Assembly: GCA_024236415.1 (NCBI GenBank)
Contig: JACKKN010000002.1
Span: forward strand, 248,001-312,000
Reading direction: 5' to 3'
DNA length: 64,000 bases
From: Hyphomicrobiales bacterium
GTDB lineage: Bacteria > Pseudomonadota > Alphaproteobacteria > Rhodospirillales > JACKKN01
The position numbers and the translations under genes were made by a program. Positions 15,377 through 22,690 of this stretch are shown in pieces. Position 1 is the first letter of the stretch. Each line of letters begins with the position of its first letter. Below the pieces are notes generated by a model, which was given only the letters and a program-made list of their open reading frames with translations, had not been told where the DNA came from and searched no databases.

Positions 15377-16162
15377 ATGCGCTTTCTCATCGTCTGCGCC
15401 ATCCTGGCCGTCCAGGCCACGGCCGCCATGGCCGATAAGGTCAGCCTGTACGCCGCCGGCAGCCTGCGCGCCGCCCTGGGCGACGTGGCCCGGGATTTCG
15501 AACGCGCCAGCGGCCACGCCGTCGCCACCACCTTCGCACCCTCGGGCCTGCTGCGCCAGCGCATCGAGAAGGGCGAGCCGGCGCAGGTCTTCGCCTCGGC
15601 CAACATGAAGCACCCCAAGACCCTGGAGAAGGCCGGACGGGCCGGGCCGGTGACCCGCTTCGCCCGCAACAAGCTGTGCGCCATCGCCCAGCCGGGGCTG
15701 GCGGTCACCACCGACAACCTGCTGTCGGTGCTGCTGGACCCCAAGGTGCGGGTCGGCACCTCGACCCCCAAGGCCGACCCGTCGGGCGACTACGCCTGGA
15801 AGCTGTTCGGCCGCGCCGACAAGGTCAAGCCCGGCGCCCTGGCGACCCTGGACGCCAAGGCCCTGAAGCTGACCGGCGGCCCCACCTCGGCCAAGGCGCC
15901 CAAGGGCCGCAACCAGTACGGCTGGGTCATGGAGAACCGTCGCGCCGACGTTTTCCTCACCTACTGCACCAACGCCGTGCTGGCCCGCAAGCAGGTGCCG
16001 GACCTGCAGATCGTCGCCATCCCCGAGGCCCTGTCGGTGGGCGCCGAATACGGCCTGACCGTGCTCAAGGACGCGCCGCCGGCGGCCCACGATCTGGCCG
16101 CCTACATCCTGTCCCCGGCCGGGCAGAAGGTGCTGGCCGCCTACGGATTCGATTCGCCCTGA
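15377..16162 (+). CDS. modA: Molybdate-type periplasmic binding protein (ModA family)
   Basis: A 261-residue Sec-exported protein; cleavage is likely after residue 19 (ATAAMA-DK). Mature start KVSLYAAGSLRAALGDVARDF matches the ModA oxyanion loop (AAGSL) and FAPSGLLRQRIEKG, ASANMKHP and GTSTPKADPSGDYAW are further family segments. ModA binds molybdate or tungstate and normally delivers to ModB and ModC, but neither is present; the neighbouring ABC system belongs to the unrelated FecBCD class. It may be an orphan receptor or use a distant ModBC. A ModE-like repeat is 44 bp upstream. Confidence 0.82.
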   Translation: MRFLIVCAILAVQATAAMADKVSLYAAGSLRAALGDVARDFERASGHAVATTFAPSGLLRQRIEKGEPAQVFASANMKHPKTLEKAGRAGPVTRFARNKLCAIAQPGLAVTTDNLLSVLLDPKVRVGTSTPKADPSGDYAWKLFGRADKVKPGALATLDAKALKLTGGPTSAKAPKGRNQYGWVMENRRADVFLTYCTNAVLARKQVPDLQIVAIPEALSVGAEYGLTVLKDAPPAAHDLAAYILSPAGQKVLAAYGFDSP

Positions 16163-16184
16163 CCGCCTGAGTCCGCCCGCCGCC

Positions 16185-16202
16185 CTGTCGTAAAACTGTC
16201 AC
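16185..16202 (+). promoter_or_regulatory. Pho box (PhoB-type direct repeat)
   Basis: CTGTCGT-AAAA-CTGTCAC: two 7-bp direct repeats with an A-rich 4-bp spacer, one base different from the classical Pho box. It stands in the intergenic region ahead of a three-gene operon ending in a GT4 glycosyltransferase. Possible -10 TATCAT is at 16226-16231, which is further downstream than in textbook Pho promoters. The box is framed by GC-rich inverted arms CCCGCCGCCC (16176-16185) and GGGCGGCGGG (16204-16213) that could also form a terminator-like hairpin without T-run for the upstream modA-like gene. Confidence 0.6.
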
Positions 16203-16310
16203 GGGGCGGCGGGCCGCGGCTTGGATATCATCGCCCCGATTCGCGCCGGCGGCGGCGCCGGGCCGCGCGCCCGCCCGCCGCCCGCCTTGGGAATCGGAGG
16301 CCGCGTTGCC

Positions 16311-16547
16311 ATGGGCTGGTTGTTGACGATCTGGCTGTCCATACCGCTGGTGCAAAGCGACATGGAGGTCCGCATGTGGTTCTCGCGCGAACGCTACTGC
16401 ACCTTCGCCCGCGAGAAGTTCCTGGAAAACCCCATGCTGCTGTCCACCCCCGACGGACGCCGGGGCGAGGCCCGGGTGCGCGATTCCCAGTGCCGCGAGC
16501 TGGGCGCCGACGAGACGGCGCTGATCCCCGAACACATGCGGAACTAG
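16311..16547 (+). CDS. Small exported protein of unknown function
   Basis: A 78-residue protein starting with a short hydrophobic stretch (GWLLTIWLSIPLVQS) and continuing with a polar domain containing two Cys residues (YCTFAREKF and SQCRELG) that could form a disulfide in the periplasm. A good ribosome site (GGAGG) stands about 12 bp before ATG 16311. It is the first gene after the Pho box and is followed 6 bp later by the DUF2062 gene. I do not recognise the family. Confidence 0.65.
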   Translation: MGWLLTIWLSIPLVQSDMEVRMWFSRERYCTFAREKFLENPMLLSTPDGRRGEARVRDSQCRELGADETALIPEHMRN

Positions 16548-16553
16548 GCGCCG

Positions 16554-17165
16554 GTGCCCGCCGCCGATCCGATCGCCGGCCCCGGGGCCGGGGGCGCGCC
16601 GGTGCCGCCCCGGCGCCGCCGCTCGGCCTGGGCGCGGCTGCGCCGGGGGCTGCGCCTGCGCCTGGTGATCCCCATCCGGCGCAGCCCGCACCCGCCCGAA
16701 TACACCGCCCGCGGCGTGGGGGTGGCCCTGTTCTGGGCCTTCACGCCGCTGTTTCCGGTGCAGACCTACCTGCTGGGCCTGACCTGGCTGGCGGCGCGGC
16801 GGGCGCGGCGGCTGGACTTCCACCCCCTGGTCGCCTTCGCCTGGATCTGGGTCACCAACGCGCTCAACATCGTGCCGGTCTACTTCCTGTTCTACCTGAC
16901 GGGTCAGGTCTTGCTGGGGCGGTGGGACGACCTGGCGGGCTACGCCGCCTTCGCCGCCCACTGGCACGCCGCCGTGCCCGACGGCGCCGGGTTGTGGGAC
17001 ACCATCACCGCCGTGGCCGGCGGCGTCCTGCGCCAACAGGGCGCGGCCCTGGGCGTGGGCTGCCTGCCCTATGCCCTGGGCGGCGCCTGGCTGGGCTACG
17101 CCGGCACCCTCAGGGTCCTGCGCCGGCGCCGGCCGGCACCGAACCCGACTGCCAACGGGGCCTGA
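16554..17165 (+). CDS. DUF2062 membrane protein
   Basis: A 203-residue protein with a basic, Pro/Arg-rich N-terminus (residues 1-45) followed by three or four membrane segments. The core segment ARGVGVALFWAFTPLFPVQTYLLGL and the WIWVTNALNIVPVYFLFYLTG motif match DUF2062, an inner-membrane family without assigned function that is often encoded next to glycosyltransferases. The start is GTG at 16554. The stop is 1 bp before the start of the glycosyltransferase gene, so the two are translationally coupled. Confidence 0.82.
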   Translation: MPAADPIAGPGAGGAPVPPRRRRSAWARLRRGLRLRLVIPIRRSPHPPEYTARGVGVALFWAFTPLFPVQTYLLGLTWLAARRARRLDFHPLVAFAWIWVTNALNIVPVYFLFYLTGQVLLGRWDDLAGYAAFAAHWHAAVPDGAGLWDTITAVAGGVLRQQGAALGVGCLPYALGGAWLGYAGTLRVLRRRRPAPNPTANGA

Positions 17166-17166
17166 C

Positions 17167-18195
17167 ATGCACGGCCTGCTGCCGCGCCGCATCGTCATCG
17201 TCAGCGACGCCTGGTACCCGCAGATCAACGGCGTGGTGCGGGTCCTGGACACCCTGCGCCTGCGCCTGGAGGCGCGCGGCCACACGGTCGAGATCCTGGC
17301 GCCGGACCGCTTCCGCGCCGTGCCCTGCCCCACCTATCCCGAAATCCCGCTGTGCATCCTGCCCGGGCGGCGCCTGGGGCGGCTGCTGGCCGACTTCGCG
17401 CCCCAGGCCGTGCACATCGCCACCGAGGGGCCCCTGGGCATGGCCGCCCGGGCCTGGTGCCGGCGCCGCGGCCATCCCTTCACCAGCGCCTATCACACCA
17501 AGTTCCCGGAATACGTCCACGCCCGCACGCGCCTGCCGCTGCCGTGGCTGTACGCCGCCATGCGCCGCTTCCACGCGCCGTCGTCGGCGGTGCTGGCGCC
17601 GTCGCCGTCGGTGTACCGCGAGCTGACGGCCCAGGCCTTCGCCAACGTGCGGCCCTGGTCGCACGGGGTCGACGCCCAGGTGTTCCAGCCGCGCGGCAAG
17701 AACTACCTGGACCTGCCGCGCCCCATCCACCTGTTCGTCGGCCGCCTGGCGGTGGAGAAGAACCTGCCGGCCTTCCTGTCCCTGGACCTGCCGGGCAGCA
17801 AGGTGGTGGTGGGCAGCGGGCCGCAGCGCGACGAGCTGATGCGCGCCTTCCCCGACGCCCACTTCCGCCAGGCCCGGGGCGACGGCGAGCTGGCGCGCTA
17901 TTTCTCCGCCGCCGACGTGTTCGTGTTCCCCAGCCGCACCGACACCTTCGGCCTGACCATGCTCGAGGCCCTGGCCTGCGGCGTGCCGGTGGCCGCCTTC
18001 CCGGTTACCGGGCCGCTGGACGTGTTGGGCCTGGACGGCCCCGGCGAGACCCCGGCGGGCTGCCTGGACGCCGACCTGGCCGGCGCCGTCCGGCGCGCCC
18101 GCGCCAAGGACCCCGCGGACTGCCGCGCCCACGCCCTAGAGTTTTCATGGGAGCGGGTGGTGGACCAGTTCCTGGCCCACCTGGCGCCGTTCTAG
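17167..18195 (+). CDS. GT4 glycosyltransferase, lipid (Agt/SqdX/MgtA-like) type
   Basis: A 342-residue GT-B enzyme. N-terminal acceptor domain: RIVIVSDAWYPQINGVVRVL, the signature of the MgtA/SqdX/Agt branch. Then HIATEGPLGMAAR, TSAYHTKFPEYVHAR, and after the hinge the donor domain with HLFVGRLAVEKNLPAFL, VVGSGPQRDEL and the EX7E-type region FPSRTDTFGLTMLEALACGVPVAAFPVTGP. In marine alphaproteobacteria Agt makes glycolipids replacing phospholipids under phosphate starvation. The upstream Pho box fits this role. No PlcP-type phospholipase C gene is adjacent. Polysaccharide or mannolipid synthesis is the alternative. Confidence 0.8.
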   Translation: MHGLLPRRIVIVSDAWYPQINGVVRVLDTLRLRLEARGHTVEILAPDRFRAVPCPTYPEIPLCILPGRRLGRLLADFAPQAVHIATEGPLGMAARAWCRRRGHPFTSAYHTKFPEYVHARTRLPLPWLYAAMRRFHAPSSAVLAPSPSVYRELTAQAFANVRPWSHGVDAQVFQPRGKNYLDLPRPIHLFVGRLAVEKNLPAFLSLDLPGSKVVVGSGPQRDELMRAFPDAHFRQARGDGELARYFSAADVFVFPSRTDTFGLTMLEALACGVPVAAFPVTGPLDVLGLDGPGETPAGCLDADLAGAVRRARAKDPADCRAHALEFSWERVVDQFLAHLAPF

Positions 18196-18215
18196 GGCCG
18201 CCGGTCCCGCGCCCC

Positions 18216-18437
18216 CTACTTCAGCTTCTTCTCGTTCTCCAGGGCGATGTCCAGGGCCGTGGCGGCGTCCACCTTGGCGGCGGCCGAGTTGCGCAGGGCC
18301 TCGTGGACCTTGGCCTCCAGGGCGGCGTAGCGGTCGGCCTCCATGGCGGCCTTGTCGCCGGTGGTCTGGCAGGCGGCGACGGCCAGCAGGGCGGCGCCGG
18401 CGGCGGCCAGGCGCAGGGTCTTGGTGGTGGTGGTCAT
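18216..18437 (-). CDS. Small Ala-rich lipoprotein, Lpp-like
   Basis: A 73-residue protein with a lipoprotein signal whose lipobox LAVAAC places the lipidated Cys at residue 23. The mature part is a 50-residue alanine-rich amphipathic helix (KAAMEADRYAALEAKVHEAL) ending in KKLK, the layout of Lpp/alanine-zipper lipoproteins with a C-terminal lysine. That suggests an outer-membrane structural lipoprotein, possibly peptidoglycan-linked. It is convergent with the glycosyltransferase. A ribosome site (GGGGAACC) is poor but in place. Confidence 0.7.
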   Translation of the reverse strand: MTTTTKTLRLAAAGAALLAVAACQTTGDKAAMEADRYAALEAKVHEALRNSAAAKVDAATALDIALENEKKLK

Positions 18438-18677
18438 GGTCTGGTTCCCCTTCTCTTCTGGTCCCTTGGTCGGTTACCGGCGGCGGCGGCGCGCCGCGCC
18501 GGGGCGGCCAGCATGCGCGGCGGCCGTTCCAGTTTGTTGTCGGTTGCGGGTCGCAAATATGAAAGGGACAGCCGCCCGGCCGCGCCGGGGCCCGGGAACG
18601 GTGTTCCCCCACCACCGCCCCAATGCGAACCCGTCAGGTGTTATGTTCCGATAAGTCCCTCTTTGGAGAACAAGATT

Positions 18678-18706
18678 CCAAATTTTTCCTCTTCAAAGAA
18701 AATTGG
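18678..18706. promoter_or_regulatory. AT-rich imperfect inverted repeat upstream of the PLP enzyme gene
   Basis: In the 338-bp gap between the Lpp-like gene and the PLP-enzyme gene, this 29-bp stretch starts CCAAATTTTTC and ends AAGAAAATTGG, an imperfect inverted repeat in otherwise GC-rich DNA. It stands 70 bp before the preferred start of the PLP enzyme, whose partner gene is an Lrp-family regulator; Lrp sites are typically degenerate and AT-rich. The rest of the gap holds no convincing gene. Confidence 0.35.
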
Positions 18707-18775
18707 TTGTCGAAAATGTCGCATTGCATGGAAAATGGATTTCCGAGGCACGACAACTTCAGCGACAGGTGCGCC

Positions 18776-20539
18776 ATGGACCATCCCCCCGCCCCCGCCC
18801 CATCTCCCGCCCCATCTCCCGCCCTGGCCCCCGACAAGCGGCACCTGATCGAGCGGGTGCGCGAGGCCGTCATCGGCGGCGACCACGCCTTGGACGGACC
18901 GTTCGGCCGCCGGCCCCTGGTCTATGCCGACTACACGGCCTCGGGCCGGGCCCTGGGCTTCATCGAGGACTACCTGCGCGACCAGGTCCTGCCCTACTAC
19001 GCCAACACCCACACCGAGGCCTCGGCGACGGGCCTGATCTCGACCCACCTGCGCGAGCAGGCGCGGGCCCTGGTCAAGCGCGCCATCAACGCCGGGCCCG
19101 ACGACGCGGTGATCTTCGTCGGCGCCGGCATGACCGGGGCGGTGAACCGGCTGATCGCCATGCTGGGCCTGGCCATCCCGCGCGAGCTGGACGACCGCCA
19201 CGGCCTGTCGGCCCATATCCCCGCGTCCGAGCGCCCGGTGGTATTCATCGGCCCCTACGAGCACCATTCCAACGAACTGCCCTGGCGCGAGACCGTGGCC
19301 GACGTGGTGGCCATCGGCGAGGACCGCGAGGGCCGGGTCGACCTCCGGGACCTGGCGCGCCAGCTCGCCGCCCACGCCGGCCGGCCGCTGAAGATCGGCA
19401 GCTTCTCGGCCGCCAGCAACGTCACCGGCATCCGCTCGGACACCGGCGCCATCACCGCCCTGCTGCACGACCACGAGGCGCTGTCGTTCTGGGACTTCGC
19501 CGGCGCCGGCCCCTATGTGGAGCTGGACATGAACCCGGAAGGAGCCCCCATGGACGCCCTGTTCCTGTCGCCGCACAAGTTCGTCGGCGGGCCGGGCACG
19601 CCCGGGGTGCTGGCGGTGAAGAAGGCGCTGTTGCGCAACGCCGTGCCGTCGCAGCCCGGCGGCGGCACCGTGGCCTACGTCAACGAGACCGAGCACCGCT
19701 ACCTGGACGACCCCGAGATGCGCGAGGAGGGCGGCACCCCCGCCATCGTCGAGGCCATCCGCTGCGGCCTGGTGTTCCAGCTCAAGTCCGCCGTCGGCGC
19801 CGCGGCCATCGAGGCCATCGACGACGGCTTCAAGCGCCGCGCCCTGGAATCCTGGCGCGCCAACCCCAACATCGAGGTCCTGGGCAACGCCGACATCCCG
19901 CGCCTGGCCATCATCTCGTTCATCGTCCGCCACCAGGGCCGGGCCCTGCACCACGAGTTCGTGGTCGCCCTGCTGAACGACCTGTTCGGCATCCAGTCGC
20001 GCGGCGGCTGCTCCTGCGCCGGGCCCTACGGCCACCGCCTGCTGCACATCGACGCGCGCCGGTCCAAGGCCTTCGAGAAGGTGATCGCCGAGGGGGCCGA
20101 GGGCCTGAAGCCGGGCTGGACCCGGGTCGGGTTCAACTACTTCTTCTGCGACACCATGGTCGACTACATCATCGCCGCCGTGAACCTGATCGCCGACCAG
20201 GGGTGGAAGCTGCTGCCCTGGTACGCCTTCGACACCCACACCGGCCTGTGGCGCCACGTGGAAGGCGCGCCCATGGCGACCCCGGACCTGGGCGCCGTCA
20301 CCTACGACGGCGGCGGCATGCGCTACGCCCCGGCCGGCGCCCGCCTGCCGGACCCGGACTACGGCGCCTATTTGGACGCCGCCCGGCGCATCTTCGATGA
20401 GGCGCGGCGCCGCGCGCCCCAGGCCCAGGCGCCGGCGGCGACCATGGCGTCGGACTGCGAGAACCTGCGCTGGTTCCCCACCCCCGAGGAGGGCCTGGCC
20501 GAACTGCGCGCCGGCAATTTGGCGGAGGACGCGCCATGA
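18776..20539 (+). CDS. Class V PLP-dependent aminotransferase / cysteine desulfurase-like enzyme
   Basis: A 587-residue fold-type I PLP enzyme related to SufS/CsdA but much longer than the usual 400. Features: YADYTASGRAL (substrate loop), GPYEHHSNELPWRE (PLP-stacking His pair), SFSAASNVTG, the Schiff-base lysine in LFLSPHKFVGGPGTPG (near residue 265), and SRGGCSCAGPYGHRLL, where Cys residues occupy the desulfurase active-site loop. A C-terminal extension of about 150 residues is of unknown role. ATG 18776 is preferred; an upstream in-frame ATG at 18716 is possible. The stop overlaps the Lrp gene by ATGA. The substrate is unknown; an amino acid lyase or desulfurase sensed by Lrp is the simplest reading. 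Confidence 0.82.
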   Translation: MDHPPAPAPSPAPSPALAPDKRHLIERVREAVIGGDHALDGPFGRRPLVYADYTASGRALGFIEDYLRDQVLPYYANTHTEASATGLISTHLREQARALVKRAINAGPDDAVIFVGAGMTGAVNRLIAMLGLAIPRELDDRHGLSAHIPASERPVVFIGPYEHHSNELPWRETVADVVAIGEDREGRVDLRDLARQLAAHAGRPLKIGSFSAASNVTGIRSDTGAITALLHDHEALSFWDFAGAGPYVELDMNPEGAPMDALFLSPHKFVGGPGTPGVLAVKKALLRNAVPSQPGGGTVAYVNETEHRYLDDPEMREEGGTPAIVEAIRCGLVFQLKSAVGAAAIEAIDDGFKRRALESWRANPNIEVLGNADIPRLAIISFIVRHQGRALHHEFVVALLNDLFGIQSRGGCSCAGPYGHRLLHIDARRSKAFEKVIAEGAEGLKPGWTRVGFNYFFCDTMVDYIIAAVNLIADQGWKLLPWYAFDTHTGLWRHVEGAPMATPDLGAVTYDGGGMRYAPAGARLPDPDYGAYLDAARRIFDEARRRAPQAQAPAATMASDCENLRWFPTPEEGLAELRAGNLAEDAP

Positions 20540-20997
20540 GCGCCCGGCTGGACGCCACCGACCGCAAGATCCTGGCCCTGCTGCAGGAGGACGCCACCCT
20601 GCCCCTGAACAAGGTGGCGGCGCGGGTCAACCTGTCGAAGACGCCCTGCTGGCGGCGCATCCGCAAGCTGGAGGAGTCCGGCGTCATCCGCCGCCGGGTG
20701 GCCCTGCTGGACCCGCAGCGGGCCGGGCCGCTGCTGAACGTGTTCGTGCACGTGAAAACGGGCCGGCACAGCGCCGACTGGCTGCGCGACTTCGCCGCCG
20801 CCGTGTCGGCCATGCCCGAGGTGATGGAGTTCTACCGCCTGAGCGGCGAGTGGGACTACTTCATCCGGGTCATGGTGGCCGACATCGCCGCCTACGACGC
20901 CTTCTACAAGAAGCTCATCGCCGGCGCCGAGCTGGTCAACGTGACCTCCAGCTTCGCCATGGAGGAGATCAAGTACTCGACGGCCCTGCCCCTGTGA
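20536..20997 (+). CDS. Lrp/AsnC-family transcriptional regulator
   Basis: A 153-residue protein with N-terminal HTH (LDATDRKILALLQEDATLPLNKVAARVNLSKTPCWRRIRKLEESGVI) and a C-terminal RAM/AsnC ligand domain (VMEFYRLSGEWDYFIRVMVADIAAYDAFYKKLI). RAM domains sense amino acids. The gene overlaps the upstream PLP enzyme by 4 bp, so regulator and enzyme are co-produced; autoregulation through the AT-rich stretch at 18678-18706 is plausible. Confidence 0.93.
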   Translation: MSARLDATDRKILALLQEDATLPLNKVAARVNLSKTPCWRRIRKLEESGVIRRRVALLDPQRAGPLLNVFVHVKTGRHSADWLRDFAAAVSAMPEVMEFYRLSGEWDYFIRVMVADIAAYDAFYKKLIAGAELVNVTSSFAMEEIKYSTALPL

Positions 20998-21046
20998 CGG
21001 GGCAGGGCCGCCGGGCTCATGGCCGACAGGCTTATGGCCGCCGGGC

Positions 21047-21181
21047 TTATGGATCGTGGTGGTAGCGGTCCGGGTATTTGCGCGGTTCGGGACCACTGGA
21101 ACCGACACAGCCGGCCGCGGTGCCCAGCATACTCAGGATCACGAAAGCCAGCGCCGAGCGGCGCCATCGCAACTGAGGCAT
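21047..21181 (-). CDS. 44-residue lipoprotein
   Basis: A very short gene read from ATG 21181: basic N-terminus (PQLRWRRS), hydrophobic core (ALAFVILSMLG), lipobox-like TAAGC with Cys25, then a 19-residue Gly/Ser/Pro-rich polar tail ending RYHHDP and a TAA stop. A strong ribosome site, AAAGGAG, precedes the start by 6 bases. No homology is claimed; the signal architecture and RBS argue for a real gene. Downstream of its stop lies a short direct repeat of GGCCGCCGGGCT (21006 and 21036, period 30). Confidence 0.6.
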   Translation of the reverse strand: MPQLRWRRSALAFVILSMLGTAAGCVGSSGPEPRKYPDRYHHDP

Positions 21182-21313
21182 GGGAGCTCCTTTCGCTCGA
21201 AACCCCTGTTCACTCTTCCCGACGAAAGCAGATGGGAACCGCCCGCCCCGGCGCCAAGCCCCCGGCCCCAGGTATTCCGAGATGCGGAAACCCCCATTGC
21301 CGCGCCCTTTTGG

Positions 21314-21389
21314 AAAAGGTGCCAGGCACCTTTTTATATTTCAATTTAAGTACGAAAATTATTAGAATAAAAGGTGCCTGGCACCTTTT
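21314..21389. repeat. Paired GGTGCC palindromes (REP/MITE-like)
   Basis: Two 21-bp palindromes, 21314-21334 (arms AAAAGGTGCC / GGCACCTTTT, centre A) and 21369-21389 (same arms, centre T), are exact reverse complements of each other and enclose 34 bp of AT-rich DNA. AAAGGTGCC-type palindromes recur in many proteobacterial genomes. The second one ends 11 bp before the TRAP permease stop, so it may act as transcript terminator for the nine-gene operon; its A/T flanks fit on both strands. The rest of 21182-21400 carries no gene that I can support. Confidence 0.75.
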
Positions 21390-21400
21390 ATCGTCTGTTT

Positions 21401-22690
21401 TCAGGGCCAGAACTGGCTGGGGAGCCACAGGGTCAGGGGCGGGAAGACGACCAGGGCGGCGAGCAGCAGGACCAGGGCCAGCAGGAACGGCGCCAGTTCG
21501 CGCACCACCGAGAGCGCGCTGGCCCCGGCCTGGACCGCGGTCAGGAAGATCAGGAACCCCACCGGCGGGGTGATCAAACCGATCAGGGTGGCCAGCACGG
21601 CGATGACCCCGAACTGCACCAGGTCGATACCGGCGGCGGCCACCGCCGGCACCATCAGCGGCACCAGCACCACCAGGATGGTCACCGGCTCCAGCACCAG
21701 CCCGGCCACCAGCAGCACCACAGAGAAGAGGGCCAGCACCACCACCGGGTCCGCCGACAGGTCGCCGATGCCGGCCGCGAGCGCCCGCGCCACCCCCATG
21801 TTGCCGACGATCCACACGAACAGCCCCGCCACCGAGATCACCACCAGCACGGCGCAGGCGTTGACCGCCGCCCGGCGCACCGCCGACCACAGTCCGGCCA
21901 CGGTCAGCTCGCGGTACACCAGCGTGCTGACCAGCACCGCGTAGAGGCAGGCGAGCGCGCCCACCTCGGTCACCGTCGCCACCCCGCCCACCAGGCCGAC
22001 CACCACGATCACCGGCATCAGCAGGGCGGTCAGGGCGCTGCCCGTGGCCGCGGCCAGCTCGCGCCAGCCGCCCCAGGGCCGCGCCGGATATCCGCGCCGG
22101 TGGCTGATCCAGAACGACACCACCAACAGGAACACCCCCATCAGCAGCCCCGGCACCACCCCGGCCACGAACAGCTTGCCGACCGAGGTCATGGCGAACA
22201 GGCCGTACACCACCAGCGGGATCGAGGGCGGGATGACCGGCCCGATGGTGGCCGAGGCGGCGGTCACGGCGGCGGCATACGCCCCCGAATAGCCGGCCCG
22301 CTTCATGGCCGGGATCAGGATCGAGCCGATGCCGGCGGCGTCGGCCACGGCCGAGCCCGAGACCCCGGCGAACACCATGCTGACCAGCACGTTGATGTGG
22401 CTGAGCCCGCCGCGCACGTGGCCGACACAGGCCTGGGCCAGGCGCAGCAGGCGGTCGCTGATGCCGCCGGTGTTCATGATCTCGCCGGCCAGGAAGAAGA
22501 ACAGGATGGCGGCGTAGCTGTAGCTGTCCAGCCCCTGCACGAAGCCCTGGCCGATGACCAGGGCCGGCACCTTGGGCCAGAAGGCGATGGTGTAGGCGGC
22601 GGTGGCCGCGGCCATGGCCAGGAACACCGGCGCCCCCATGGCCAGCACCGCCAGCATGGTGCCGAACATGACCGACAGTTCGGCGATCAC
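21401..22690 (-). CDS. dctM: TRAP transporter large permease (DctM family)
   Basis: A 429-residue polytopic protein with family motifs SYAAILFFFLAGEIMNTGGISDRLL, GVSGSAVADAAGIGSILIPAM, SATIGPVIPPSIPLVVYG and the C-terminal GLITPPVGFLIFLTAVQAG. GTG at 22690 overlaps the dctQ stop as GTGA and was chosen over longer reading. It is the last gene of a nine-gene catabolic operon and is the Na+-coupled permease for the acid bound by the DctP protein encoded upstream in the same operon. Confidence 0.94.
   Translation of the reverse strand: MIAELSVMFGTMLAVLAMGAPVFLAMAAATAAYTIAFWPKVPALVIGQGFVQGLDSYSYAAILFFFLAGEIMNTGGISDRLLRLAQACVGHVRGGLSHINVLVSMVFAGVSGSAVADAAGIGSILIPAMKRAGYSGAYAAAVTAASATIGPVIPPSIPLVVYGLFAMTSVGKLFVAGVVPGLLMGVFLLVVSFWISHRRGYPARPWGGWRELAAATGSALTALLMPVIVVVGLVGGVATVTEVGALACLYAVLVSTLVYRELTVAGLWSAVRRAAVNACAVLVVISVAGLFVWIVGNMGVARALAAGIGDLSADPVVVLALFSVVLLVAGLVLEPVTILVVLVPLMVPAVAAAGIDLVQFGVIAVLATLIGLITPPVGFLIFLTAVQAGASALSVVRELAPFLLALVLLLAALVVFPPLTLWLPSQFWP

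Noticed and set aside
10530..16162. Search for a Moco-type riboswitch in the Mo/W cluster leaders
   Set aside because: The three intergenic leaders are 100-115 bp or less and show only the short inverted repeats described; no multi-stem conserved structure could be made out.
16176..16213. GC-rich hairpin as rho-independent terminator of the modA-like gene
   Set aside because: Stem is good but the loop is 18 nt and there is no T-run; the loop is a Pho box, which explains the sequence better.
18559..18654. Short frame starting at an ATG in the gap upstream of the PLP enzyme
   Set aside because: About 31 codons, no ribosome site, and Arg/Pro-rich composition expected from random high-GC DNA.
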